This document shows, in pieces, positions 32,368 through 41,564 of a stretch of DNA of 64,000 nt. The notes below the pieces were generated by a model. It had not been told where the DNA came from, ran no database searches, and saw nothing but the letters and a program-made list of their open reading frames with translations. The stretch is from a virus, in the IMG/VR virus record IMGVR_UViG_3300037231_000119, positions 62,001-126,000 of that record. One strand, given 5' to 3'. The stretch's first letter is position 1, and every line of letters starts with the position of its first letter. The position numbers were made by a program, and so were the translations under genes.

Positions 32368-32376
32368 ATATTGACT

Positions 32377-32386
32377 CCAATCTTAT
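32377..32386 (+). promoter_or_regulatory. CCAATCTTAT element, copy 12
   Basis: CCAATCTTAT directly follows TTGACT (32371-32376), and TACAAC lies 17 bases after that hexamer, so a host-type promoter may overlap the element. The ATG at 32406 is 19 bases downstream. Confidence 0.55.
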
Positions 32387-32405
32387 TATCTGATACAACT
32401 TATAT

Positions 32406-32588
32406 ATGGGTCTTTTAAGTAAAAGATTTGCCTCCTGGCTACACGAAGTATCGGTATTGACTTGTGTTTTCGGTATCTTAGAGGGACATCTAAATCCACA
32501 ATACAGTGTGAAATGGTATTGGCCAGTAGTATTTTTGGTAACAATAATGTCTTTTCTAGGAAGCATTATCATGGACAATCGGGAGTAA
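32406..32588 (+). CDS. Membrane cassette copy A, first protein
   Basis: A 60-residue protein: amphipathic N-terminus (GLLSKRFASWL), helix one around EVSVLTCVFGILEG, helix two around WYWPVVFLVTIMSFLG, and an end MDNRE. It is a paralogue of the protein at 48353 (KEASVLIAVFGTLDQ; end LENR). It is followed 3 bases later by a one-helix protein, in the same arrangement as the second copy. Topology is consistent with a holin or a membrane-acting effector; function unknown. Confidence 0.6.
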   Translation: MGLLSKRFASWLHEVSVLTCVFGILEGHLNPQYSVKWYWPVVFLVTIMSFLGSIIMDNRE

Positions 32589-32591
32589 AAT

Positions 32592-32687
32592 ATGGAATTA
32601 GCTTATTTTGTTGGAACTGTAGCCGTAATGATCGTGTCTGGGATAGTCGTCACCAGTCCTAAGAAAAAGGTAAATAACGGGCCCTAA
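32592..32687 (+). CDS. Membrane cassette copy A, second protein
   Basis: A 31-residue protein: one transmembrane helix (YFVGTVAVMIVSGIVV) followed by TSPKKKVNNGP. The counterpart at 48553 has the same plan, a helix then LSPAPKTKS. Its stop overlaps the end of the convergent MuF-like gene by 4 bases. Confidence 0.5.
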   Translation: MELAYFVGTVAVMIVSGIVVTSPKKKVNNGP

Positions 32688-33451
32688 TCCAATCCGCGCT
32701 GAGCCCTATATTCATCGTGTCCAAGCTTGACGAACGATACGTAGCCAGCCTTAAAGCCCCAATCGGAACTTAACATTGTTAAGGAACATCTACAGAATGG
32801 GTGATTTCCGCAAGCGGAGGGTCTATCTTCCCCACGTTTGTGCCAACCCATTGAAAGCTCCGACATCTTAAATACTCGTGGTGTAATTCCGTCTTCCAAT
32901 AGATGAAGCCTCTTACATTCCGAACATAGGCTACCATCCCTAACCACAATAAAGAATACGGTCGGATCTTCAATTCCAGCATTCCCAGACTTATTCGAGA
33001 TATCCATCACGTGACCAAAATTCCGAGTTTTGGTAGTTTCAGCTTCAGCTATTAGCTTCATGTGGCCGCGAGCTTTTTCCATTTCGTTAGAAATCAACTC
33101 GTTTACCTGTGATGATGAGACTTGTTCACCCTTAAGCTTGGACTCCTTAACTAGGGCATCGATAGATTCAACCACATTGGAAGAGGTCTTGTGTTTCAGG
33201 CTTTCAATATACCCAAAGGATGAGGTTAAGATACTTAAAAGAACATCGCGCTCAAAATGATTAGGCTCCCTGTTTGATAGGGCTTGGATGAAGATGTGGG
33301 CCAAACTAAACTTAGGCTGCGAACCAAAAAACTCCATCTTCTTATTACGGAGCTTCGGGATATTGCCCAATAGATGGTATGCGAGTCTATCGAACATGGT
33401 CGAGACTGCTATAGAGATCGATTCTTTTCCGCTGGAGCTTATGCCGTACAT
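32684..33451 (-). CDS. MuF-like minor head protein
   Basis: A 255-residue protein. The C-terminal part carries the MuF/SPP1 gp7-type signature: FFIVVRDGSLCSECKRLHLL, then RPSACGNHPFCRCSLTML, with Cys and His expected to bind zinc. The N-terminal half is helical. Such proteins join the portal and are injected or aid head assembly. It lies downstream of the portal in the same orientation, with an intervening homing nuclease and coiled-coil gene. The ATG at 33451 lies inside the end of the HNH gene with a GGAG ribosome binding site. Confidence 0.7.
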   Translation of the reverse strand: MYGISSSGKESISIAVSTMFDRLAYHLLGNIPKLRNKKMEFFGSQPKFSLAHIFIQALSNREPNHFERDVLLSILTSSFGYIESLKHKTSSNVVESIDALVKESKLKGEQVSSSQVNELISNEMEKARGHMKLIAEAETTKTRNFGHVMDISNKSGNAGIEDPTVFFIVVRDGSLCSECKRLHLLEDGITPRVFKMSELSMGWHKRGEDRPSACGNHPFCRCSLTMLSSDWGFKAGYVSFVKLGHDEYRAQRGLD

Positions 33452-34155
33452 CTTTTCTCCAGATCTTTAATGGTTTTAGCTACATGATCATGATGCCAAA
33501 GCGGTTGCAGATTCGTGTAATGGCACGCAATAAGAAGTTGGTCCCTATTCGTTAAATCAAATAGGCATAGAGCTTCTTTATGATCTATTTCCCATTTTCC
33601 AGGCCCATTACCGTAATTATCCCAAGACATAATTTCTCCCGTTAGGCTATTTGGGTAAAACATCGATTCCAAATATGTAATCAGCCCTTCCACACTGCAA
33701 CCCAAATCCCTCACATGTGATCCGACTTTACGAGAAGGGTCTTTCAATATCCCCCACAACCTATGTCTCAAATTGTTGGCCACCCTAAAACTGGGATCTT
33801 TCCTGCTTCTATTTTTATAATATTCTCTAGAAGTTTTCTTTATTTGTTCCTTATTTTCTAGCCGATATTTTTCTATATATATGGAGTACTTATCCTTGTT
33901 TGCTATCCTACCCCTCTTTTGAGTTTCTCGGGCCTTAGGAGTACTACTATTCTTGCGTAGATTTTCTTTCCCTTTAGGGGTCTGATGGTACGCCTTTTTA
34001 CTTTTTGCTATTTTTTCTTTGTTGTCAGCCACATATTTACTGTCCCGTACAATTCTGCAACTCTTACAAACATAGCCACGTCCATCTCTAGACTTCCTGT
34101 CTATTACAAAGTCCAAGAGAGGAAATTCTTTTTTGCAGTGGCTACAATTTTTCAT
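33439..34155 (-). CDS. HNH-like homing endonuclease
   Basis: A 238-residue protein: zinc ribbon (CSHCKKEF, then CKSCRIVR), a long basic linker (ENKEQIKKTSREYYKNRSRK), and a C-terminal core GPGKWEIDHKEALCLFDLTN, ACHYTNLQPLWHHDHVAK. The W-x-IDH...HYTNLQPLW form is a well-known phage HNH subtype. It overlaps the start of the MuF-like gene by 13 bases and sits 8 bases after the coiled-coil gene, so it has invaded the portal-MuF operon without breaking genes. Confidence 0.8.
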   Translation of the reverse strand: MKNCSHCKKEFPLLDFVIDRKSRDGRGYVCKSCRIVRDSKYVADNKEKIAKSKKAYHQTPKGKENLRKNSSTPKARETQKRGRIANKDKYSIYIEKYRLENKEQIKKTSREYYKNRSRKDPSFRVANNLRHRLWGILKDPSRKVGSHVRDLGCSVEGLITYLESMFYPNSLTGEIMSWDNYGNGPGKWEIDHKEALCLFDLTNRDQLLIACHYTNLQPLWHHDHVAKTIKDLEKRCTA

Positions 34156-34163
34156 ACCGCTTC

Positions 34164-34769
34164 TCAGTTTTTAAGAAGCTGTTCAAAATTCAACGTTTTC
34201 GTTATGGATTCGGAGGTCTTCTGTTCTTCCTCTGCCATCGATTTTAAAAGATCGGCGACGATCTGTTCCTGCATATTGAGAGCTTTTTTGCCAGATTCAC
34301 TTAGGTTCTTAGTAGCCGTTTTGCCCAAGGTGAACTTAGGTTGCATGGCCTTTTGAATTGACTTTAAAGTCATTTCAGATACTTTATGGTCATGGGCCTT
34401 TTTGAGGTTAGACTGGAAGGATTTAATACCGTCCAGGGACTTTTTGAGGTTCATGTATTCCAGAGAGCCGGTTTCGGTCTTACCAAGCATGGATTCGAGT
34501 TGTGAGATGTGGGAGTCCAATTCTGATCCATTTGGAGACTCTTGTCCTGGCATTTGACCTTCTTGGGAAGGATCCGCATTAGGGTCTTGTCCGGGTTGCC
34601 CTGCCATAGCGGCTTGCTGTGCCTGTGCGTCAGCCTGTTGTTGCTGAGCCTGTTGAACTTGTGCCGATTGGAGGCCATTTTCGTAACCCAATCTAAATGA
34701 AACGTCCAAACAGTCCTGAAAACGAACTTTCAAATCTTGGTATTTTAACTTCCAGTCCTGATTCTTCAT
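34164..34769 (-). CDS. Coiled-coil head-associated protein
   Basis: A 201-residue protein: N-terminal helix (KYQDLKVRFQDCLDVSFRLG), a Gln/Ala/Pro-rich linker (QQAQQQQADAQAQQAAMAG), then two long helices (ISQLESMLGKTETGSLEY; QEQIVADLLKSMAEEEQKTS). It lies between the portal and MuF-like genes, where minor scaffold or internal proteins are often found. It has no enzyme motif. A homing nuclease separates it from the portal. Confidence 0.55.
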   Translation of the reverse strand: MKNQDWKLKYQDLKVRFQDCLDVSFRLGYENGLQSAQVQQAQQQQADAQAQQAAMAGQPGQDPNADPSQEGQMPGQESPNGSELDSHISQLESMLGKTETGSLEYMNLKKSLDGIKSFQSNLKKAHDHKVSEMTLKSIQKAMQPKFTLGKTATKNLSESGKKALNMQEQIVADLLKSMAEEEQKTSESITKTLNFEQLLKN

Positions 34770-34771
34770 AA

Positions 34772-35785
34772 TTATGCTACCTTATCGTTTTCATGCAATG
34801 GATTTGTGATATTTAAAAACTCTAAACATCTCTGTACACAGTCTTCCTTATTTGCTTTCCACTCTTTTTCCGTAATATGTAAAATCTGAATTCCTTTAGT
34901 CTCAAACCACTTATCTTTTAAATCATGGTAATTACGAATATCTTCGTCGGGCCAATGTTTTCTGCCTCTCTTAAGACCTTTGAAAGAGTGATGATAGGTT
35001 CCATCAAATTCAATCCCCTTCATTAGTAGACCACTAAAAATATCTATGTCAAACCCGTGAATATGTGGCCTACCTTCAATTTTAACTTTCATGTCTCTAA
35101 TGGATCGAACATCGGAGCAATACGATTTAACTCTAGATAAAAGTTCTTTCTCAAAAGAGGATATTCCTCCCGATCTCCTCATATGGGAACATAAGAGATC
35201 TAAAAAAATCCGACCTCTTTTGCTAGCGGCTTGATAGGCGCTTGGATCCATTTCTCTAAAATTTCCCCTGCTTGTATATTTAAGTGCTTCCACAGAGATT
35301 TCCTCGTCTAGCCACATTTCTCTGAGAGAGGGCCCCATATGAATAAAAAATTTACTTCCCTTTCTAAGGGCGGCCCTATATTGTCCAGGACTCCCGGCCA
35401 AAAAATCGTAACGGGAGGTGTATTTTTTAGATTCCTCCCCCACTTCTTCGTCCGTATACGGTCTCCACAATACGTCCATATGGCTACAAATATTGCTTAG
35501 GAAGTCTCCACCCTTTCTCCAAGCGGCCTCGTACGCTAAAGAATTGTTTTTCACAAAATCTTTTCTTGAGGCGTATTTAAGCGCCTCAGCGGCCATTTCT
35601 TCTTCCGACCAAGCTATATTGTGGGAGGGGGCCATATGACCACAAATCTTATCCAGAAAAGCTCTTCCCTTTCTTTTCGCAGCATTGTACGCATTGCGAT
35701 TACCCAATCGAAATTCTTGTCTTTTTGAATAAGGATTCGCAGCTACTTGAAGTAGGTCATCGGTCCAAATAAATCTTTTACTCAT
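34772..35785 (-). CDS. Homing endonuclease-like protein, AxKY/CSHM repeats
   Basis: A 337-residue protein from the ATG at 35785 (MSKRFIWTDDLLQV), which has GAGGA nearby and overlaps the portal stop by 8 bases; the longer frame upstream runs inside the portal gene and is not used. Five repeats of the EALKY-SR--F---AYEAAWRKG--FL-NICSHM type precede the nuclease module (HGFDIDIFSGLLMKGIEFDG, YHHSFKGLKRGRKHW, ILHITEKEWKANKEDC). It is closest to the gene at 18641 and shares the end module with 2392. Confidence 0.75.
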   Translation of the reverse strand: MSKRFIWTDDLLQVAANPYSKRQEFRLGNRNAYNAAKRKGRAFLDKICGHMAPSHNIAWSEEEMAAEALKYASRKDFVKNNSLAYEAAWRKGGDFLSNICSHMDVLWRPYTDEEVGEESKKYTSRYDFLAGSPGQYRAALRKGSKFFIHMGPSLREMWLDEEISVEALKYTSRGNFREMDPSAYQAASKRGRIFLDLLCSHMRRSGGISSFEKELLSRVKSYCSDVRSIRDMKVKIEGRPHIHGFDIDIFSGLLMKGIEFDGTYHHSFKGLKRGRKHWPDEDIRNYHDLKDKWFETKGIQILHITEKEWKANKEDCVQRCLEFLNITNPLHENDKVA

Positions 35786-37604
35786 CTGCTTCCTCATCTT
35801 CACAAAGCATATCATCAACTTCCATGTGAAGCAAGTCCATAGCGTGTGGACGTGGGGCGAACATTGCAAGAAGAGTATTGGGGGCTGTTGTTGCCATAAG
35901 TTGGTAGAATTGCAAGCTAAAAGGATCACGCTTAAACCTGAGCATCGGGTCTACGAAAGCAGCAGGGCTATTAAAAAATCTTCCCTTGACCTGTCCCACA
36001 TCTAAATATTTGTCCCAAATTAACTGGAGTCTTTCTGAAAACTGCACTTCCCCGCCCATTGCAATACCAATAGGATCCTTATCTACATGCTGAAGAACCT
36101 CATCCATCGTCATATGCGTTGGCATATTTTGCTGAAGCTGAGTAGATTCCTGTTCTTTGCTTTCAGCGTCCAGACCAGCAAATTTCAACACGACCATTTT
36201 AGATAAGATCGGATCGATGATCGGAATTAGACGCTGATTAAAGAAAGTTTCGAAATGAAGTAGAAGTGGAACGAGACCTGAATCTCTAGCGGCTTCCATT
36301 TTGAATTCGTTGTTTGACTCACTCAACGTTTGCGAGTTTGAGCCCTTACTTAAATGTCCGTAGCCAGGAATTTCATCAGGGCTCATTTGGAATGTAGCTA
36401 GAATATTTCTCGCCAGTTGGTCGTAAACATAAGTGAAGCTGTCATCTGCGCGATCGTTAGCGAATGACAACCACTTAATGTCTTCCGTGGGAGAAATGCC
36501 CATCAAAGGGGTACGAAAAGAATTCTGAACACCATTAATTGACGCTTGGAATTCCTGTCTGAATTTTTCAAGAGTGGGGGAATCAACATCATCACTCTTA
36601 ATAACTAATGCCCCACGAGTGGCTCGTCCATTTTGAAAATATAGACGCATCCACGTATCAATACTTATGTGTGATGTGATACTCGAAATAGCAGTTTCTA
36701 TTGGTGGAATAGGATATCCATTTTTTTCCACGTCCGTAGACGGGTAGAAAATGTGCATCAGAAGTTCCTTATGGGTAAAATACTGCTTAGCAATTCCCTC
36801 TACCTGCTGGCACCAAGCATACTTGTCTTCTCTGAGCTTGTCGTAGTCAATTTTGATTTTATCGCCAGTGATGCGCTCAAGTTCTTTAATGGCTAAAATA
36901 CGACTATTGGTTCCTGCACTTTCACCATTTCGTACCGTTTTGTAGATGGTTCCAGAGTCAATCGGCCTAAAACGGTTGAATGGGAATTCCCCGTCCTTAT
37001 CTGGATCGGATTCACGATCATAAATGATTTCAGTGCCCATCCAACCAAAAGTGCAGGCGTTCTCTACCTGTGTACTTAGATATTGACTAAGGGTCATCTT
37101 CTGTTGATTTTCAAGACCCTCTGTATGACCGCAGTTCAGCAAAACGGTCTCTAGCCGCTTAATTCTTTCCACTACTTTTTCGTACTGTTCGGTATTAAGA
37201 AGTTTCATGAATTCCGGCAGGATTTCAATCGACATTCCCTTGTCGAATCGGTCAGCACGCTTCTTACCAAATTGACTAAGCTGTCCGCCACGAGTACGGA
37301 GGATGGCAGCAATCAAATGATCCTGGGTTCGGACCATCTTCAAAATACTATCTGGGATCTCATTTCTTTTAGCCTTAACAACGCCCGCATAAGCATCATT
37401 ATAATTCGGGCTCTCCATAAAGGTAAGAGCGGGAGCACGTTCCGTAGCCTTACCGGTCGCGTCATTCAATGCTTTTTGGAGCGGAGCAAGATCCATCTTG
37501 TTCTTATTTAGTTCTTCTAGAGGCCCCATCTTGGACGACTCAGAAAGAGTCAAAGACATCTTGCTGGGCTTAATGGCAGATTTAGGCTTTGTGTCATCAG
37601 TCAT
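35778..37604 (-). CDS. Portal protein
   Basis: A 608-residue protein. The central region is typical of portals: TQDHLIAAILRTRGGQLSQF, LSTQVENACTFGWMGTEII, FPFNRFRPIDSGTIYKTV, and the clip-to-crown stretch SFTYVYDQLARNILATFQMS followed by DEIPGYGHLSKGSNSQTL, the usual E(I/L)xxG and SQTL-like motif. Portals form the dodecameric DNA gate at the head vertex. The C-terminal region is helical and acidic (LHMEVDDMLCEDEEADE). The gene sits between a structural protein and head genes, in the same operon as TerL. Confidence 0.85.
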   Translation of the reverse strand: MTDDTKPKSAIKPSKMSLTLSESSKMGPLEELNKNKMDLAPLQKALNDATGKATERAPALTFMESPNYNDAYAGVVKAKRNEIPDSILKMVRTQDHLIAAILRTRGGQLSQFGKKRADRFDKGMSIEILPEFMKLLNTEQYEKVVERIKRLETVLLNCGHTEGLENQQKMTLSQYLSTQVENACTFGWMGTEIIYDRESDPDKDGEFPFNRFRPIDSGTIYKTVRNGESAGTNSRILAIKELERITGDKIKIDYDKLREDKYAWCQQVEGIAKQYFTHKELLMHIFYPSTDVEKNGYPIPPIETAISSITSHISIDTWMRLYFQNGRATRGALVIKSDDVDSPTLEKFRQEFQASINGVQNSFRTPLMGISPTEDIKWLSFANDRADDSFTYVYDQLARNILATFQMSPDEIPGYGHLSKGSNSQTLSESNNEFKMEAARDSGLVPLLLHFETFFNQRLIPIIDPILSKMVVLKFAGLDAESKEQESTQLQQNMPTHMTMDEVLQHVDKDPIGIAMGGEVQFSERLQLIWDKYLDVGQVKGRFFNSPAAFVDPMLRFKRDPFSLQFYQLMATTAPNTLLAMFAPRPHAMDLLHMEVDDMLCEDEEADE

Positions 37605-37607
37605 AGA

Positions 37608-38405
37608 TTAGCCCATCGAAGCAAAGAAGATATTGGCCGTAGTTAAACTCAAATTGTTCACCGTAAGGGAGTATACTGGACCTGCCATAAAAAATACCGC
37701 TGGTTGAGTCAGGCCATTAACCGTAAAGGGATTCAGGACCATCGCCGTCCCATTGTTATATATCACGGAGATCTGTTGGTCCGATTCCATATAGATGAAG
37801 GAGGCTGGCTGATAGAAACTAACCCCTACAGTCCCAGAAGAGGTGGCAGCCTGGGACATCGTAAGGGTAGGAGCGACACTGGACGCGAATGTGATGGTCG
37901 CATCTCCAGTTCCGCTCACTAAGGTCAAAGTTCCTGAAGAGGTTGGCGCTCCAGTTTGGATGGTAGGGAGGGTTGTACCGGCCACAATGGTGCTTTGGGC
38001 CGTAAAGTTATGTCCATTGTTGGAATAAACGGCTCCAGCGGTAGCATTAGCTGAAGTTACAGTAAATACGGTATTTGGGGATATGGCCGTGACCGTCGTT
38101 CCTACTGGGATACTGCTTCCAACGATTAGATTCCCCACAGCTATGCCCGTTGGAGAGGCCAGGATGGTCATCGTCGTAGTACTACTTACTGAATTGCTAC
38201 CGGCATTCGTGGTTACTGAAAAGGGGTACGGGACGATGTTGGGGGTAGTAATTCCTGGAAGTACTTGAATTTGTTGATCATTTTCCGTATTGAACGGGAT
38301 TCCGTTTATCTCTCTTAGCCATTTGAAGTTGCTCCTAGATGGCGTGGTAGTTGGCAGTAAGTCGTTGTAAGTATTGAGAAATACCTGAATATTGGTCCGC
38401 ATCAT
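37608..38405 (-). CDS. Virion structural protein carrying the shared beta module
   Basis: A 265-residue protein between TerL and portal. It is beta-rich and contains TAGAVYSNNGHNFTAQST, then SGTLTLVSGTGDATITFA, the same module found in the protein at 25498. The N-terminus (NIQVFLNTYNDLLPTT; FKWLREINGIPFNTEND) and C-terminus (PVYSLTVNNLSLTTANIFFA) are its own. An element lies 19 bases before the ATG. Possibly head fibre or decoration; unknown family. Confidence 0.6.
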   Translation of the reverse strand: MMRTNIQVFLNTYNDLLPTTTPSRSNFKWLREINGIPFNTENDQQIQVLPGITTPNIVPYPFSVTTNAGSNSVSSTTTMTILASPTGIAVGNLIVGSSIPVGTTVTAISPNTVFTVTSANATAGAVYSNNGHNFTAQSTIVAGTTLPTIQTGAPTSSGTLTLVSGTGDATITFASSVAPTLTMSQAATSSGTVGVSFYQPASFIYMESDQQISVIYNNGTAMVLNPFTVNGLTQPAVFFMAGPVYSLTVNNLSLTTANIFFASMG

Positions 38406-38423
38406 AATAGAAACCCCTTAAAG

Positions 38424-38433
38424 ATAAGATTGG
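38424..38433 (-). promoter_or_regulatory. CCAATCTTAT element, copy 13
   Basis: Sense CCAATCTTATCTTTAAGGGG, 19 bases before the ATG at 38405; AAGGGG serves as ribosome binding site. It would drive the structural protein and portal group independently of TerL. Confidence 0.6.
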
Positions 38434-38440
38434 CTTCAGA

Positions 38441-41400
38441 TCAAAACGAAAAATGGAAAGACCCCTTCTTCCCTGTTCCACCTTTAGATACGGGCCCACC
38501 AATAGCCTTAGCTAGCTCTTTTTGCATCATTTCATGCTGTTCCTGGGTGTGTCTTTGCGCTTCAGGGATTGGATTGGGGAGACTAGGATCTATCATTGAA
38601 ATATTGGGTCTTTGGGGTCCACTTACCGGGAACATATTTTGACCTAAATATCTCAAACTATCGCATATGTCGGCAATACCAGGAGTGTCATCTGGGGTGG
38701 AAGTAACCTGTCCCTGACCATCTAGAACAAACCTATGCTTCATTATGGCAGTTCTGACTTTTTTGGTATTTTCTGTCTCTAGTACTTTTAGGAGCCTTTG
38801 TCCAGTTGCAGTCATAATTTTTGATCTAACTGACCCGATACCGCCCATAACATCTTTGGTAAATTTTGGACAAGGACATCCATTTCTCACAAAAGCTTTG
38901 ATATATGCTGGAGCCGAAGTATCTGCGTACCACTTCATAACACTATATTTTTCTTTGAAATTGACAGCTACCGGTATTAAGTCCTGAATTTCTAATTTTG
39001 GACTAGCAAAACAATCGATAATCCAAACCTCTCCACTTGGTAGTTTGGCCATTACTAAAATAACACTATCGTGGGTATGACCCCAGTCAACACCGCAGTA
39101 GATTGGGATGTCCAGAGATTTTAGGATCCCCATAATCGTATGTTCCGCAACATTAGAGGGGGCCGGATTTCCAGTCAAATCCTCAAAAGCTTGTTTTAGA
39201 GAAAGTAGATTACCTTCTTTATATCTATCCACGTATCTGGGGTAGACGAGACCTTCAGAACCAGGGCGCCAGCACATTAACTCAGCAGAGGCAATGTCCG
39301 CATCGTTATCCGCAAATTTTTGGATTACGGACGAGATCGGTTTATAGAAACCACCGGTAGCTGTTTGCGGTTTTTGGGACAATCTGGTTCTACATACCGG
39401 CAAGAGCTTACATCCAACACACCCACCATGGACATTAGTGAGCATGTCGTATTTGGGCTTCTCGACATCGGGGAGTCCATTGAACTCCTCCCCGCTGATT
39501 TGTTTTAGGGGGAGATCTTTTACTACGAAGACATCTTGCTTAGGGAGATCCGGCTTATGTCTAGATGGGGGACAAGCTTCCGTAACGTCTAAAATATTCC
39601 AGGAAAGTATGGTCGAATTGGTCCCTTCGGCCTTATCGATTGCGGCCTGCATGTTACCAAAGTTGTATTTTCTGGTTGAAAGGTATACCTTGATACCGTG
39701 AAACCCTCTACTGAAACCCGCGATGTTCTTTCCCTGCTTGATAGCTGCTGGATCGGCCAAGTCCAATTCGTCCAAAAACAGGAAGTTTGCATGTAGGGAG
39801 TTCATTCCCTTAGGTGTGCAGACCAATATTTTAATAAAAGGGTTTTTACCATCAGGAGTTTTGTATCTGGTAGTTCTCTTGTTTTTAGTCATATTGATCC
39901 AACCGCTGATCTCTAGCAGAGGGGCAATATTGGTCAAGAAATCATCGATATAAGACATAGCGACTAGAGATTGTTCTTCGGTCGCTGCTGCATGGGCAAC
40001 AGTTCTGGAAAAATGCAACATGATTAGAAGCTCTAGAATCGAGACAGAAACGGTATTGTGACTAATGAGCCCATTAGACCAATACGAATGTTCATTCTCT
40101 ACGGTTAGGTCATAAAAATACTGAGGTCCTGGATCTTCTACGGAGAACTTTTTCCACTTATTGAGCAAGATCTTTTCATATCTACGGACTATTTGAATAT
40201 CGTCTTCTGAGACGTATCCATGTTCGTAGTTTTCGTTCATCCAGAGACATAGGCGGTTGAGCTTATCAAAAGTGACACCTTTGTAGTAGGCGGCTTGATC
40301 CGTGCGATCTTTCTTGACCCTCCTATTTTTTATTTTTGCATGTCCGTATCTGTTGCACACATCTAAAAAATCTTTTATGTGAGCGATAGGAAGAGAGTCC
40401 TTGCAGTTGGGAATCTGATTTTTTTTATATCCTTGGGCTTTCTTAGCCTTAAATATGATTCCAAGTTTCTCAAACTTAGCAGACTCCGTTTGACCTATAG
40501 TCAATCTACTAACGAGATGTTTTTGAATCCCATAGAGTTTTTTATTATGACGCACTCTAGACTCTATACCCATTGCTGCCAAGGCGATCTGCATTTGGTC
40601 TAAAAGTGGACCGGCAGTCATTTCGAAAAACGAATCGCCTTTCTTATCCCAGCAACCGTCCGTATCAAATACGCCCGCGATAAAGCCCTTCATGGCATCG
40701 ATATCGGAATAGGCGTAAGAAGGAATTGTCTTTTCCCAAGAATAGGAATTGGTGAGACCCCATTCTCTTATCTGGTCCAAAGCCCTTCTATTGGTTATTG
40801 TATAGCTTAAGTTGGTTCCTCCATAACATATATGGGAATCATGGAGGTGTTTTTCGGCAAAATAGTAAAAAAACTCTTTCGTATGACTGTCTATCGTTGT
40901 AAGTGAGAACCTACAGTATTCGTCCATTAAACTGAGACCGCCGTCACCAACAAGCAGTCCCAAAAAATACCCGATCTCGTATTTTTCTCGATTCTTAACT
41001 ACTGAATCCTTAAATCCAGTATTTACATTAACACAAATAAGGTCCGTCCCAACATTCAAATCTTTTCCGGCTACCCATTGTTCCGTACCATTTCTCAAAC
41101 ACCAGTATCTATGGATAGGAGTTCCGGTGGACTTAAACCCTCCGTCCAATCGGACCTCGAGTGCCGGTTTCATTCCCTCATCAAAAGTCTCCGTAACTTT
41201 TTGCCATGAGAATCCAGTCCATACAATATCTCCCCTTTTAACATCCTCGATCTTTTTAAACCCATCATAGGTCATTATAATTGTTGACTTTTTCGTACAC
41301 TTCATCCCTTCTCTGCACGACATGAGAATGAAATTTGGGGTTACGTCCCCAGTATTATTTTTGGCAGCATTGTAGACCTGCCAGATTGCGTCCAGAGGAG

Positions 41401-41554
41401 ATGAAGTAGATCCTGGATCTGTAATTTCCAGTGGCAGCTCAAGATCCAAAAAACAACGTGCCCAGTCTTTTATTTCCTCTGAAGACTCAAGAGGGGTAAA
41501 AAGAAGTTCGGCAAATTCTTTCTTTTGATCATCTGTTAGGGATTTAAAATCCAT
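38441..41554 (-). CDS. terL: Terminase large subunit interrupted by an intein
   Basis: A 1037-residue precursor; the spliced product would be 622 residues. The Walker A motif is MSCREGMK-TVSV, split by the intein at residues 86-500. Walker B is FLFLDELDLAD. The C-terminal RNase H-like nuclease has YCGVDWGHTHDSVIL, WYADTSAPAYIK and GIADICDSLRY, giving the acidic residues that cut concatemeric DNA. A CVGCKLLPVC segment may bind zinc. The enzyme packages DNA through the portal with ATP. The extreme C-terminus is flexible and Lys/Gly-rich. The gene lies between a protein of unknown role and the structural gene at 37608. Confidence 0.9.
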   Translation of the reverse strand: MDFKSLTDDQKKEFAELLFTPLESSEEIKDWARCFLDLELPLEITDPGSTSSPLDAIWQVYNAAKNNTGDVTPNFILMSCREGMKCTKKSTIIMTYDGFKKIEDVKRGDIVWTGFSWQKVTETFDEGMKPALEVRLDGGFKSTGTPIHRYWCLRNGTEQWVAGKDLNVGTDLICVNVNTGFKDSVVKNREKYEIGYFLGLLVGDGGLSLMDEYCRFSLTTIDSHTKEFFYYFAEKHLHDSHICYGGTNLSYTITNRRALDQIREWGLTNSYSWEKTIPSYAYSDIDAMKGFIAGVFDTDGCWDKKGDSFFEMTAGPLLDQMQIALAAMGIESRVRHNKKLYGIQKHLVSRLTIGQTESAKFEKLGIIFKAKKAQGYKKNQIPNCKDSLPIAHIKDFLDVCNRYGHAKIKNRRVKKDRTDQAAYYKGVTFDKLNRLCLWMNENYEHGYVSEDDIQIVRRYEKILLNKWKKFSVEDPGPQYFYDLTVENEHSYWSNGLISHNTVSVSILELLIMLHFSRTVAHAAATEEQSLVAMSYIDDFLTNIAPLLEISGWINMTKNKRTTRYKTPDGKNPFIKILVCTPKGMNSLHANFLFLDELDLADPAAIKQGKNIAGFSRGFHGIKVYLSTRKYNFGNMQAAIDKAEGTNSTILSWNILDVTEACPPSRHKPDLPKQDVFVVKDLPLKQISGEEFNGLPDVEKPKYDMLTNVHGGCVGCKLLPVCRTRLSQKPQTATGGFYKPISSVIQKFADNDADIASAELMCWRPGSEGLVYPRYVDRYKEGNLLSLKQAFEDLTGNPAPSNVAEHTIMGILKSLDIPIYCGVDWGHTHDSVILVMAKLPSGEVWIIDCFASPKLEIQDLIPVAVNFKEKYSVMKWYADTSAPAYIKAFVRNGCPCPKFTKDVMGGIGSVRSKIMTATGQRLLKVLETENTKKVRTAIMKHRFVLDGQGQVTSTPDDTPGIADICDSLRYLGQNMFPVSGPQRPNISMIDPSLPNPIPEAQRHTQEQHEMMQKELAKAIGGPVSKGGTGKKGSFHFSF
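40055..41299 (-). mobile_element. LAGLIDADG intein in the terminase P-loop (415 residues)
   Basis: Precursor residues 86-500: begins with Cys (CTKKSTIIMTYDG), has the A-block fold GDIVWTG, two LAGLIDADG helices (FLGLLVGDGG and FIAGVFDTDG), and ends YFYDLTVENEHSYW then GLISHN, with Thr as the first C-extein residue. The exteins rejoin as GMK-TVS inside Walker A. All residues for splicing (N-terminal Cys, TxxH-like GTPIH, C-terminal HN, then Thr) are present. Confidence 0.9.
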
Positions 41555-41564
41555 ATGGGTGACC

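Noticed and set aside
34772-35929. Longer version of the homing nuclease with 48 extra N-terminal residues
   Set aside because: The extra part is read out of frame inside the portal gene; the internal ATG at 35785 has a GAGGA site and matches the repeat start of its relatives.
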